Below the pieces are notes generated by a model, which saw only the letters and a list, made by a program, of their open reading frames with translations, searched no databases and was not told the DNA's origin. A DNA stretch of 64,000 nt, taken from Bretschneidera sinensis. Its lineage: Eukaryota; Streptophyta; Magnoliopsida; Brassicales; Akaniaceae. The DNA lies in NCBI GenBank assembly GCA_023935145.1, contig CM043703.1:25133727-25197726 (forward strand), in the 5' to 3' direction. Made by a program: the position numbers and the translations under genes. Shown here piece by piece: positions 45,691 to 56,455 of this stretch (positions within the stretch are counted from its first letter, which is position 1; each line of letters begins with the position of its first letter).

Positions 45691-47539
45691 CAACCCCCAA
45701 CTAGCTTATTGCTAGTCTCTAGCAATTCAAGCGGAAACAAGAGATGAGTTCCATGGTGGGAATCATAAACAAAGTAAAGCATTACTAGTGTTAACCAAGA
45801 GTAATTCACTTTTGTCTCAAACATTGCACACAACATACACACAAAGAATCATTAATTTCACCTAAATCCATAGGTAATCCAAACATCAATCTTAAAATCG
45901 TTATTGACTCTTAACATCCATCTTGCCACAATCCATTAATCCAAACACCCGGATGATTTTATGCATAACAATCATGAATATAAATCTTGGCCTCTAAAAT
46001 ATATTAAATTGTGTGACATCAATCAAAAATCAAACTCCATAGGCTTATTTTTCAAATCACACTACATTGGATCAAAAGGTTTTTACTAAGCTTGTAACGT
46101 TAGGCTAAGGTAAAGGTTAAGAAAGAACAGGAAAGATTTAACAAGTAAAAGAACTTAATCTCTTAGTTTTGAACACAACTCTTTAAGCATTGGATAACCT
46201 TACTTCAATACCCCACTCTTCCAAACATTTTTATAAGAGCTTTTCTCTTAATAAGCCACCACTTTCCTTCTCTTTTTTCTTCTTTCTTTGCCATACTCTT
46301 ATTATTTATTTGTTTTTTTTTTTTTTGGAAAATACTCATTCATCTTTTTTTTTTCTCATTTTCATTTTCTTTTCTTTTCCACAACCCCCAACTTATCTCC
46401 TTTAGTGTACTTAGGTTATGGTTTTCATATTTCCATCCTTACTCCTTTTAAGTGCTTCTCAATAAATTTGTATAACTAAGTTCTTTTTTTAAAAGAAGGT
46501 AAGGATAAAATATTTTAGGCTCATAAAAGTAAGTTAATGGGCTATTGAAAGAAATGAGACTCAAATTCTTTTTCAAGAAAAAGGCTCAAATGGGTGACTA
46601 GTGATAAATATAGCAATGGTAAGTTTGGAAGGCTCAAACGGTTCAAAAATGGCCTATATCATATCCTAAGTAGTGTGCATTCTAGGAATTCGCCTCAAGT
46701 GATTATCAAATAAGTTCTAGAGCTTGTTGAGACTGCAAAAGTATTCACAAAACAATAACACATAAAACTTCTCTAGATGCTTTAGATTAATCATACAATC
46801 TTACCACAAACTAGAGTCTCAAACCAAGTGAAGATTGATACTTAAATTAATTTCAAACCGAAGCAAGATTTAACTTCTTCTAGATGCTATATGTTATCTC
46901 AATTAAGCTTATATCATTGACATGTGAATTACATTCAAGGAAAACACAAATCATGCTTAAAACAAAAGGTAAGGGAAGGTAACACTGAACAATTTTAAAG
47001 AAATACGTTTCCTCCAACCCCAACTTAAAACTAGCATTGTCCTCAATGTTTAAAGAGAAAGAAAAGAAAACTCCCTTTTTGGTAAACACGAGTGCACAGG
47101 TGCTGGAAAATGTGTACTACTGGGTGAAGTACTTGCCATTCTTCTTGCTGAAATTCCAATCTACAACATAGAACAAGACAACAAAGAGAAAACAACTTTG
47201 TTGTGCCCTTGGGATTCCGACCATCTGTTAGGTTAGTACAGGAAATAAAAACAAACAAAATAAACAACAAAACAAACAAAATAAACAATAAACAAACAAA
47301 GAGAAACAAACAAAACAAAGAACCTAAAACTAATCCTCTAAATTCTCATCATCCTCTTCATTTTCTTAACTCTCCTCGTCTTCTTCATTCTCCTCACCTT
47401 CCTCAGGAGTGGGATCAAAAAATGAACCCAGATAGGGTGGCATAGTAAGGAAGTGATCCATATTACAACCAAAAGTGGAGGCAAGGTGGTGGCACATCTG
47501 ACCAAAAGAAGACTAGACCCCGACTTGAAAATCGGTCTG
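45691..47539 (-). other. C3 3' non-coding region with PPT
   Basis: No gene. The PPT complement CAACCCCCAAC (45691-45701) and a hairpin TTGCTAGTCTCTAGCAA (45709-45725) abut the LTR. A C/T-rich tract lies at 46265-46385. A second PPT-like tract and CATTG-AGGA-CAATG hairpin (47035-47048) lie about 1.3 kb from the LTR. An A-rich AAACAAAC stretch is at 47240-47320. Short frames here are chance. Confidence 0.75.
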
Positions 47540-48508
47540 TTAAGCCAAAAATCTGTTTTGCCGAGCTAATATTTTGTCTTGACGATCGAAACTGTTAAGC
47601 AACAATTTCTGATGCTCGTCAAAACGACTCTCTAGACGCTCAAAGCGCTCAACAATAATGAAAGGCCTAGAGGAAGAAGGACGGCCAGCAGAGGCTGCTC
47701 CCTCTCCCGGAATGGGCGGCCTTGAAGCTTGAATCTGTGCTAGCAAGCTATCATCAATGGGTCTTTTGGGTTCCTGAGCCTCCTCATCAGGGCTATATTG
47801 GACTCCGGCTTGGATGCACAATTGGGTTATCAAAGAAGGAAAATATAATCCTAGCTTTTGTCTAATAGTGTGGTTGATTGAATCATGTATGACTTGGCCG
47901 ATATCGATAGTCATTCCCATTAAAATTGCATAGACTAACACAGCTCACTCAACTATTAAGGCACTATAATGTAAAACAGGCATCATCCGGTGACATATAA
48001 AATATCGCCAAGCCCTAGCAGTGACATTGAGAGAAGTACCGGGCAAAGTGACAGGGAGATCACCCGTCATTTTCCATGTAGTGCCCGGAATACAAAGAGT
48101 ATGGAAAATCTCATCATAATTGATGGTAGACACATATAACCTATACTCACTATGCCTAATGTCAGGTAATCCGTAGAAGTTATTAATGGATGTGCTGCTA
48201 AAAGAGACTAGTCGTCCTCTCACTCTTACTTCACCATTCCGATGCTCGGGTGCATTGGCATAAAATTCTCTAACCAAATTTGGGAGGGAGTGAGGGGGTT
48301 GTTGTGTAAATGTGCCCCAATTCCTATCTAGAATCATTCTAAATAAGGTCAGATTTCCCCTCTCAGTGATCTTGAATCCTCTTTCGGGAATGGGTTTTCG
48401 ATTGTGTAACATACTAATATATCTCTCACTCGCTACAAAACTCACAAATTTGGTCTCATCATATTCTTTATGTGGTCTCATCCTAGGTCTCTTAGTCTTA
48501 GGTGCCAC
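47540..48508 (-). pseudogene. C3 downstream ORF (plant-transposon-protein-like)
   Basis: 323 codons with one stop near 47945 (an Arg codon in C4). The start codon is GTG where C4 has ATG. Order: basic N-terminus APKTKRPRMRPHKEYDE (possible nuclear signal); core with SERYISMLHNRKPIPERGF, LVREFYANAPEHRNGEVRVR, GRLVSFSSTSINNFYGLPD, TTWKMTGDLPVTLPGTSLNV, YAILMGMTIDIGQVI; a Pro/Ser-rich linker; and a coiled coil (FERLESRFDEHQKLLLNSFD). The REFYAN and RGRLVSF signature is what I recall for the putative plant transposon protein domain. It shares architecture but little sequence with the A3 ORF. No signal peptide or convincing membrane span, so not a typical envelope. Function unknown. Confidence 0.75.
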
Positions 48509-49226
48509 GGAAACAAATATTTTAAAATAATAGATTTAAGACAAAGAACAATCACTAATTAGCACAAATGGACAATAAAATGGAAGAAAGTGATCTTACT
48601 TGGTGTCCATGGTGGAGAGAAGAAAGACTATCTACCTCTTGGAGTGTTCTTGATGATCCCAATGGTCTTCTTATAACCAAGCTTTTAAAGGAGAATGCTA
48701 GTAAAATCAGCAACAAAAGTGAGCAATTGAGTAAGAAATGATGGTGCAATAAGAAAATTTGAGTTCAAGTGAGTGTGCAAGTGGAGAGAGGAGGGAGTGT
48801 GCTACTGGTTTTGTGAAAGAAGAAATGAGGAAGAAGGGGGGAAAATGGCTTTTATAGTGCAAAATTTAGGGTTAGGTTGTGCTGGGCTCGGGCTAGTGCC
48901 ATGCAGTGTGCTGCAGCACTGGGCTTGGTGCTACTGGGATCAGTACTGGGCACCACGGGGCTGGGTCTGGCAGTGTAGTGCTGGGCTTGGCGCTGTTGGG
49001 CTCGGTACTGGGCACCGCGGTGCTGGGTCTGGCGTTGTGGTGCACACTGGTGCCCAAAAATTATGGTTTTCCAAAAGAGAAATAAAATAAAGTTAAAAAA
49101 ATAAATCTAAAAATTTAAATTAAACAACAAAAAAAAACTAACAATTTGAGATTGAATAAAATGTAATTAAAAACAAAATAAACAAATCAAAAGAAAAATA
49201 AATGAAAACGTACCTGTGTGGTAAAG
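48509..49226 (-). promoter_or_regulatory. C3 inter-ORF region: donor-like site, GC-rich repeats, TATA box
   Basis: No gene. In the minus sense, 14 bases after the integrase stop comes CACACAG|GTACGT (GT at 49213-49212), a good splice donor, followed by a T-rich stretch. A GC-rich block (48880-49060) follows, with two copies of a 62-bp repeat starting near 48921 and 48983. It includes GGGCACCGCGGTGCTGG (49010-49026), identical to the 17-mer in its own LTR. CACTATAAAAGCC (TATA complement 48850-48856) and a 340-base leader complete it. Internal promoter and splicing are inferences. Confidence 0.5.
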
Positions 49227-50750
49227 TTAATGGAAATAGACCGGATCCATAAGTGAAATGTCTTCCACCTCTGGATCTGGCCTATTGATTAAGATCTTAA
49301 GGCACTGACCATTCACTTTAAAAATTAGACTGTCCTTAGTGTCCTCAATTTCCACCGCTCCATTCTCAAAAACACGTTTTACTATGAAAGGACCAGTCCA
49401 TTTTGACCGAAGTTTTCCTGGATGCGTATGGAGTCTAGAATCGTACAAGAACACTCGATCATTGAGTCTAAATGTTTTCCTCAAAATGTTTTTATCATGG
49501 AATGCTTTCATCTTGGTCTTATAGATTCTAGAGTTCTCATAAGCATCGTTTCTTAATTCCTCTAACTTGGTCAGTTGATATTTCCTAATCTTACCCGCGT
49601 CTCCTATGTCAAAATTAAAAGACTTGATGGCCCAATAAGCTCTATGCTCGAGCTCCACGGGTAAGTGGCAAGGCTTTTCAAAAACAAGCCTATAAAGGGA
49701 CATGCCTAAGGGTGTTTTAAAAGCAGTACGGTATGCCCAAAGTGCATCAACAAATCTCAAAGACCAATCCTTGCGATCCGGGTTAACTGTTTTTTCTAGA
49801 ATTTGTTTAATTTCCCTATTAGCGAGCTCTACTTGTCCACTAGTCTGAGGATGATAGGCAGTAGAAATTTTATGCAACACCCCATATTTTCACATTAAAA
49901 CTTCAAAAGAACGGTTGCAAAAATGGGTACCTTGATCACTAATTATAGCACATGTTGTACCAAATCGAGATAACATATTTTCATTGAGAAATTTGATTAC
50001 CGTTTTATTATCATTGTTTCGGAAAGTTGCAGCCTCTACCCACTTAGATACATAATCTATTGCCACAATGATGTATTGGTATCCAAAGGAAAGAGGAAAG
50101 GGTCCCATAAAATCGATGCCCCAACAATCAAAAATTTCGATTACTAAAATAGGGTTTAGGGGCATCATGTTTCGACGGGACACAGTTCCTAACTTTTGAC
50201 ACCTTTCACATGAGCGATAGTAGGTGTTTGCATCTTTAAACAAGGAAGGCCAATAAAATCTACATTACAAAATTTTTGCAGCAGTTTTTTTCATTGAAAA
50301 GTGGCCTCCACAAGCTTGTGAGTGACAAAAGTCTAAGACACTTGCAATCTCTTCATTAGAGATGCAACGCCTTAGAATTTGGTCAGGGCAATACTTGAAA
50401 AGATAGGGATCATCCCAATAGAAATTATATACCTTGTATAAGAATTTCTTCTTGTCTTGAGCGCACCAATCCATTGGTATCTCACCTGTAGCCAAATAAT
50501 TTACTATGTGAGCAAACCATGGTAGAGAAGTAATGGATAGTAATTGCTCATCTGGAAAATCATCCTTGATTGGCATGTCATCACAAGTGTCCTCAAAAGT
50601 AAGTCTCGAAAGGTGATCAACCACTACATTTTCTACTCCCTTTTTATCTTTGATGGTGATGTCGAATTCTTGTAGGAGGAGGATCCATCGGATCAGTCGT
50701 GCTTTAGCATCTTTATTTGTAAGAAGGTACTTGAGTGCTGCATGATCTTG
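49227..50750 (-). pseudogene. INT: C3 RNase H stub and integrase
   Basis: On the minus strand it starts at the deletion junction with the last part of RNase H (HAALKYLLTNKDAKARLIRW, ENVVVDHLSRL). Integrase follows: zinc finger HSQACGGHFSMKK ... CERC, with a TAG near 50262; catalytic core with all three acids, D in CWGIDFMGPF, D in IISDQGTHF and E in [12 protein letters not shown]; then the GPF/Y module [12 protein letters not shown] and a short tail, no chromodomain. Breaks are one TAG in the finger and one stop near 49887 (LM*KYG). Apart from these it reads through, so the integrase is far better kept than RT. Confidence 0.88.
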
Positions 50751-51842
50751 GGTCTCAGATAATTCAGAAGAAATAATAATAGGAAAGGTATCACCTGGAT
50801 AGAGAAAAGCATGCTTTAAACCCTTAGGTAGCGGCTTTAGTTCAACCTTAGGTGCTTCTACACTTGAGGGGACTTGTGTCTTGCTTCTTTCGGGCAGCTC
50901 CTCAAACCATGGTTGCTATGCCCGATTGCTATAATCCTGAGATTTGTCAAAAACAGCGCAAATGTTAATCATATCAGTTTTATCATCAAATAAATCTATC
51001 TCTGAATTAACAAGAAAACTTTTAAGAGGATTATAATCATGATCTAAAGAAACTCCCTCATTGATGAGTGACTCAATCATGTAAAGCTGGTGGTTGTCGT
51101 CCTCATCTTTAGGCCATTTTGCAACATTGAAAATATTCAATTCAAGGGTCATGTTTCCAAAAGACAGCTTCATGAGTCCATTCCTACAATTTATTAGTGC
51201 ATTCGCAGTAGCAAGAAAAGGTTTACCCAAAATCAAAGGGATTTTAGAGTTAGTGTCAAAAGCAGAAGTAGTATCAAGAATTATGAAATCAACATGATAG
51301 TAGAATTTATCAATTTGAATCAAGATATCCTCTACCAAACCCCGGGGTACTTTGATTGAACGATAAGCCAATTGCAATACCACGCCGGTTGGTTTGATTT
51401 CTCCTAACCCTAGCTGTAAGTAAATGGAGAATGGAATCAGGTTTACTCTAGCTCCTAAATCTAGTAAAGCTTGTCCTACCTCATGATTTCCAATGCTGCA
51501 AGTGATGGTAGGACAGCCTAAATCTTTGTATTTTGGGGGAATTCTTTGCTCAATTAACGCACTAACTTGCTCAGTTAGGAATGCTGTTTTCTTATCATGG
51601 TGTTTCCTCTTAATGGTGCATAAATCCTTGAGAACTTTTGCTTAGGTAGGGACTTGTTTAATCACATACAAAAGAGGAAGATTGAGTTTCACTTGCCTTA
51701 AGTTCTCAAGGATTTCATTATTTATTTCCAGATTTTTTTTGGATTTTAAGGCTTGGGGGAATGATGCCTTAACAGGATTTTTGGTCACTTCAGGGTCTTT
51801 AAGCAACTTGACTTCACTATTAGTTTGACCCTTTTTCCACAT
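50751..51842 (-). pseudogene. pro: C3 protease and tether, joined to RNase H by a deletion
   Basis: The minus-strand frame contains LRQVKLNLPLLYVIKQVP, a stop, VSALIEQRIPPKYKD, the active-site LLDLGARVNLIPFSI (S to R next to the motif), VDFIILDTTSAFDTN, IPLILGKPFLATA and a long tether (DDNHQLYMIESLINEGVS), then KVELKPLPKGLKHAF and FPIIISSELSETQ. Right there, where intact elements enter RT, the sequence joins DHAALKYLL of RNase H in frame. Another stop lies near 50916. The same join occurs in C4. Confidence 0.85.
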
Positions 51843-53352
51843 CCTCGAATTTATTCATTGGTGGGATGTGTAGTGACTTGCCGCTTCGGGTCACAATGGC
51901 ATTTACATCTTTCAAATTTTCTTGTGCCATATGTTGACCGTGAGGTACGGACTGAGCTTGGGAAGGAAACTTACCTCGCTCAGTCACACTTAAGGAGCCC
52001 ATTAATTTAGACACTTGGCTCCTTATTTCTTTGTTTTCCTCAACCACTTGTGTAATTAATGCCTCACACCTCTGGTTTGTTTTACCTTGTGCTTCTATGA
52101 AAGCATGCAAGGTGTCTTCTAGAGAGTTCCTAGAGGATGAGGGTGCATGATAAGGTGCTAGGTATGATATAGGGGGCTGTGCATGCTACTGGTTTTCAGA
52201 TTTCCAGTTGAAATTGGGATGATTTCTCCACCCCGGATTGTAACTGTTAGAGAAGGGTGCTTGAGGCTTCTTGTACATCCGTAAGGCATTACATTGTTCC
52301 TCGTATAACCCTCTCATGTCAATAAATGTGGAGAAATCTTGAGCAGGATGATCAATCCCACCACACACAAAACGTGTTTCTAAAGGTTCAGCTTGATTAA
52401 TCATATGTGTTGGTTTTTTAGTTTTCAGTATCTCTAACTCTCTAGTAAGCATCTCGACCTTGGCCTTAAGATTATCATCTTCCCTAAGATGGTAGATTCC
52501 TCCACCACTAGGGTTTCCTATAGGTCGTGACCTATTTGTGCTTTCAGTAGCACTAGGTCCAGTCAATGTGTGAGCTTTTTCAGCAAGCTCATTGAGGTAC
52601 TCAAAAGCCTCATCAAGGTCTTTTTGTAGAAATTCACCATTCCATATCATCTTGATAAATTGACGCTCTCTATAGGTAAAACCCTCATAGAAATAGCTCA
52701 CTAAGCACGAATTTTTGTACCCCTGATGTGGACACATACTTAACAGCTCTTTAAATTGCTCCCAAGACTGATACAAAGTCTTGTTTTCCTTTTGTGTAAA
52801 GCTGGAGATTTGTCTTTTCAATGCATTAGTTTTATGTTGAGGGAAGTATTTGTTGAAAAAAACTTGGGTCATCTCATTCCATGACCCAATAGATCGTGGT
52901 CTCAACGAGTATAACCAACTTTTAGCTTTATCCTTCAAGGAGAAAGGAAAAAACTTGAGTCTCACGATATCATTGGTTACATCTTGACCATGGAAAGTCG
53001 CAACTACTTCCTCAAATTCTCTAATATGCATATATGGGTTTTCATTTTCCAAGCCATGAAAAGTAGGGAGTAATTGTATCATCCCTGGTTTAAAGTCTTG
53101 ATGGTGGGTGTTGGCTGGAAACATAATACACGATGGTATGGCTGTCCGGCTAGGATGCAGGTAGTTTTTAAGTGTACTAGCTACATGTTCATTAGGGTTT
53201 TCAGCCATGTTATCAAAGTTTTCTAAATTTTCTGTGGGGTAAACACTAGAGTTCGATCTAGGCGAGGTTTCACTAACGGATGTGGAAGGGAAAAGCATCT
53301 TTATTTCGGGTCCCTTAATGAATCTCCCTCGCGAATCTCTTTGTCTAAGCAT
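51820..53352 (-). pseudogene. gag: C3 gag, nearly intact
   Basis: The best Gag of family C. ATG 53352 opens 388 uninterrupted codons (to TAG at 52186), then 96 more codons in the same frame to 51820. Domains: N-terminal region (MLRQRDSRGRFIKG), capsid (MFPANTHHQDFKPGMIQLLP, LKFFPFSLKDKAKSWLYSL, FFNKYFPQHKTNALKRQI), a coiled-coil-like segment (LKAKVEMLTRELEILKTK) and a decayed zinc knuckle (RFVCGGIDHPAQDF: two Cys lost). YNPGWRNHPNFNW and a second helical region (TLHAFIEAQGKTNQRCEALI) follow. Knuckle loss would impair RNA binding. Gag is followed by a frame change into protease. Confidence 0.88.
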
Positions 53353-53478
53353 ACACCAACTAATTTTTTAAAAAATAAATAGAACAGAACAAAATAAAGA
53401 AAAAAAAATCAGAATATAAAGGAAAGATAGTACCGTCTTGTCTTAGAGTTGACAAACTTCCTTATGAGTAAGTGTGTC

Positions 53479-53496
53479 TCCCCGGCAACGGCGCCA
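53479..53496 (-). other. C3 primer-binding site (perfect)
   Basis: Minus-strand TGGCGCCGTTGCCGGGGA, five bases inside the 5' LTR end. Leader 53353-53478 is AT-rich. Confidence 0.92.
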
Positions 53497-53501
53497 AAAT
53501 T

Positions 53502-54779
53502 TGATTACGCCCAAAACAGTAACACGGTTGTTGTAGCACGGCTTTGGGGTGTCGATTCCACAGGAAAACAAGTTAACTATAAAGAAAGATGTAAACTTTA
53601 ATATGAGACGATATAATAAGTAAAGAATCTAAAATTGATGATGAAGTAATTGTGTAGGTTTGTGAAATATAATAGAGAGGCAACAAGGATCTGGGAATCC
53701 TCTCTGGGTTCGTTATCCTAATCCTAACTTAATTCAGTTGCTTTTATCTCGATTGCATGTTTCACATCCCAAACATGCAATCGACAAATATTCAATGAGA
53801 ACATGTGTAAACCCTAATATGATTGCAATGAAATACTTCTTATTTCTGATTCATGCATGTACGATCTATCCTGTAGGTTTATCAAGAAACGATAATATAT
53901 CTTTGTTGACGATATTGTAGTAATGGACAAACCTAAAGGCTAGACTTACCGGACTCAATTATACCTAATAATCTTGACATAAGAGAAGCATGACTAAAGT
54001 TATATCAAGGAAAAGATGCAATCACCGGAATAGATAAAATCTTATAATTAGATAAAGAAGTAAATCATAACAATGTTTGACAATAAATTCTTATTACAAC
54101 TGAACTAAACAAGGATAGCTAGGAACAACTACACCTAGGGATTCATCCCTTCGCCTTACTTGGAAGTTAGTTAGCCATGGGGTTCATGGCTAAAATCTTT
54201 TGTGGATGAGAGTTGCTGTCTTCAACTTCTGGGTCTTTGCTCACAGCCAAGATGTCTTCTCTTAAACCCTAAATGTCTTATTTATAGTACAAAATACCAA
54301 AGATATTCTTGGGTTTAATCTAGTGTTTAAAAACCCTAATTAAAGTCTAACTCGGAGATGTAAATACGTGTGCGCGCTGCGGTGCTGCTAGGGAGCACCT
54401 CGGCGCTAGGCATAAGCTGGAATGGGCGCCCTTTTGGGTGCCGCGGTGCTGTTGAAGAGCACCATAGTGCTGGCTGGTGGTTCAAAATGTGCATGTTTCT
54501 GGGAGCACCGCGGTGCTGGCCTTTTTGCTGATAATCTCCATGCTTTGCCTCTCCGTAGCTATTCCTTTGCTTCGTCATGCATGGACCCTTGGTGCTTTTA
54601 AACAACGATTGTTTCTTCTCTTCTTTGGACTCAAAACACCTGAAAATATGCTTGAATAAGTTAATAGTCCAATGAGATTACTTAAGAGTTATCAACATAT
54701 AAGAGTGCAATAAAAACCGAGAAGAATCATAAAATGCTAACAATTAAACATCTTTGAGGTGCATTTATAGCTCTTATCA
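53502..54779 (-). repeat. C3 5' LTR
   Basis: A 1278-bp uninterrupted LTR pairing with 35749-36792 plus 45459-45690 (1276 bp). The GC-rich GGTGCTG/CCGCGG block is at 54365-54525 and a TATA-like sequence near 54276-54290. Confidence 0.94.
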
Positions 54780-54784
54780 ACACA

Positions 54785-55128
54785 TCACAACAATTAAGGG
54801 CAGCAACTATATCTGCAGATGTCACATCAATGTACTTGCCCTGAACCGATGAGGACAAGACACCCAGCCTGCTGCAGTCAAAAGATAGGTTCTCATAACA
54901 CTGAACCACAAACCAGGTGTTGGTAGTAGAGCATACAGGCTTGAATAGCCTCTTCAATGCATGGTGCTTGAATTCTTGGATAGCCTATTGAGTCATTTCA
55001 AAGTTCTTGAAGTCATTGTCATTGTTGAATGTAGTTTCAAACAAGATCTCCCGTTGTTCAAAGCTGGGCCGAAAAGACTGTGTGCACCTTCCCGAGGTAC
55101 AGGAGGTGGAAACAGTATGTTTAGGCAT
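54785..55128 (-). pseudogene. element D downstream ORF, N-terminal part
   Basis: From ATG 55128 on the minus strand: MPKHTVSTS..., FEQREILFETTF, then a stop in place of a residue (MTQ*AIQEF, Trp in A3), ALKRLFKPVCSTTNTWFVVQ, LSFDCSRLGVLSSSVQGK and VTSADIVAALNC, ending at the C3 insertion. It aligns with residues 1-110 of the A3 ORF. Bases 55129-55155 are its leader, cut by C4. Confidence 0.78.
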
Positions 55129-55155
55129 CCTGGACAAGGTTCTACAAATGTTGTG

Positions 55156-56455
55156 TGATTACGCCCAAAGTATAATGCGGTAGTTGTAGCACAGCTTTGG
55201 GGTGTCGATTCCACAGGGAAAAGCGATGTACAAATGAAAAGTGCAAACCTTAACACGAACGATAACAATCAAGTGAGAAGATATGAATAATGAAATAATG
55301 GTGTAAATAGATTGAAATATATGATAAAGAAACAACAAGGTTTTGGGAATCCTCTCTAGGTTCGTTGCCTTATTCCAATCTTAATTCAGTTGTTTTTATC
55401 TCGATTGCAAGTTACATATCCCAAACAAGCAATCAGCAAATATTCAATCAAGCATATATATAAACCTTAATGTAATTGTTATGAATTACTCTTTCGAGCT
55501 AAGCACACATGACCTATCCTATAGATTTATCAAGAAACGATAATATATCTTTAATGACAATATTTTAGTAATGGACAAACCTAAAAGATAAATCTACCAG
55601 ACTCAATCATGCCCAAACAATGTCACATAAGAAAAACATGACTAGACTTATATGGAGAAGAAAGATACAATCACCGGATTAAGAGAAAAATCTTCTAATT
55701 AAATTAAAGAGTAACTCATACAATGTTTTGATAATAAATCCAAACTACAACTGAATCAATAAAGGAAAATAAGAACAACTACACCTAGGGATTCATCCCT
55801 TCGCCTTGCTTGGAGATTAGTTCGCCATGAAGTTCATGGTTGAACACTTTGATGGAGGAGAGTGTGGTAGCCTTCTTGAGTTTTTCAGACTTCAAAAGAT
55901 GTCTTTTCTCAAACCCTAAGTGATCTATTTATAATACAAAAGGTCCAAGGGTGTTCTATGGTTTAAAGAATCATTAAAGTCTTGATTAGGTCATAACTCG
56001 GAAACAAAGTTTCGTGTGCGCGTTGCGGCTCTCATTTACTCGCATCGCGGCTCTGTCTATTCCTTGTTCTAGAGAGCTTCTGGGCACCGCGGCCCTGCCT
56101 AGTCCAGGCCACAGCGCACACTGAAGGAGGACTTGGCTCTTTTTGGGCAATCTTATGGAGGCTGTGGCCCTCACTAGTCCAGGCCATGGCTCTCTTTGGT
56201 TGGTGGAGGTTCTCTTCGTTTTATCCTTCCGTAACCACTCCTTCACCTTGATATGCATGAAATCTTAGTGCTTCAAGCAATGATATTTTTTCAATCTCTT
56301 TTAAACACCAAGTACTTGAAAATGCACCGAAATAAGTTAATGATTCAAGAATATCACTTTAGAGTTATTAAGGTATAAAAGTGTAATTAAACCTAGATCA
56401 ACCCTAAAATGCCAACAATTAAGTACTGTTAAGATATATTTTATGACTCTCATCA
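55156..56455 (-). repeat. C4 3' LTR
   Basis: A 1300-bp LTR from TGATTACGCCC to CTCATCA (plus sense), followed by the PPT complement. It has a GC-rich block with CCGCGGCCC at about 56015-56200, different from C1 and C3, at the same place upstream of the TATA region (near 55925-55940). Confidence 0.92.

Larger units (their letters stand above)
35749..54779 (-). mobile_element. C3: C-type element lacking RT, with downstream ORF
   Basis: A minus-strand element with 5' LTR 53502-54779, PBS, gag, protease, RNase H stub, integrase, an inter-ORF region, a downstream ORF, a 3' non-coding region and 3' LTR 35749-36792 plus 45454-45690 (split by A3). The TSD ACACA (35744-35748 and 54780-54784) is exact. 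Without A3 it is about 10.4 kb. It carries the same RT-removing deletion as C4. Confidence 0.94.

Noticed and set aside
46190..46479. Hydrophobic Phe/Leu-rich frames near 46190-46479 as membrane proteins
   Set aside because: They translate a C/T-rich non-coding tract; not conserved in C1 or C4.
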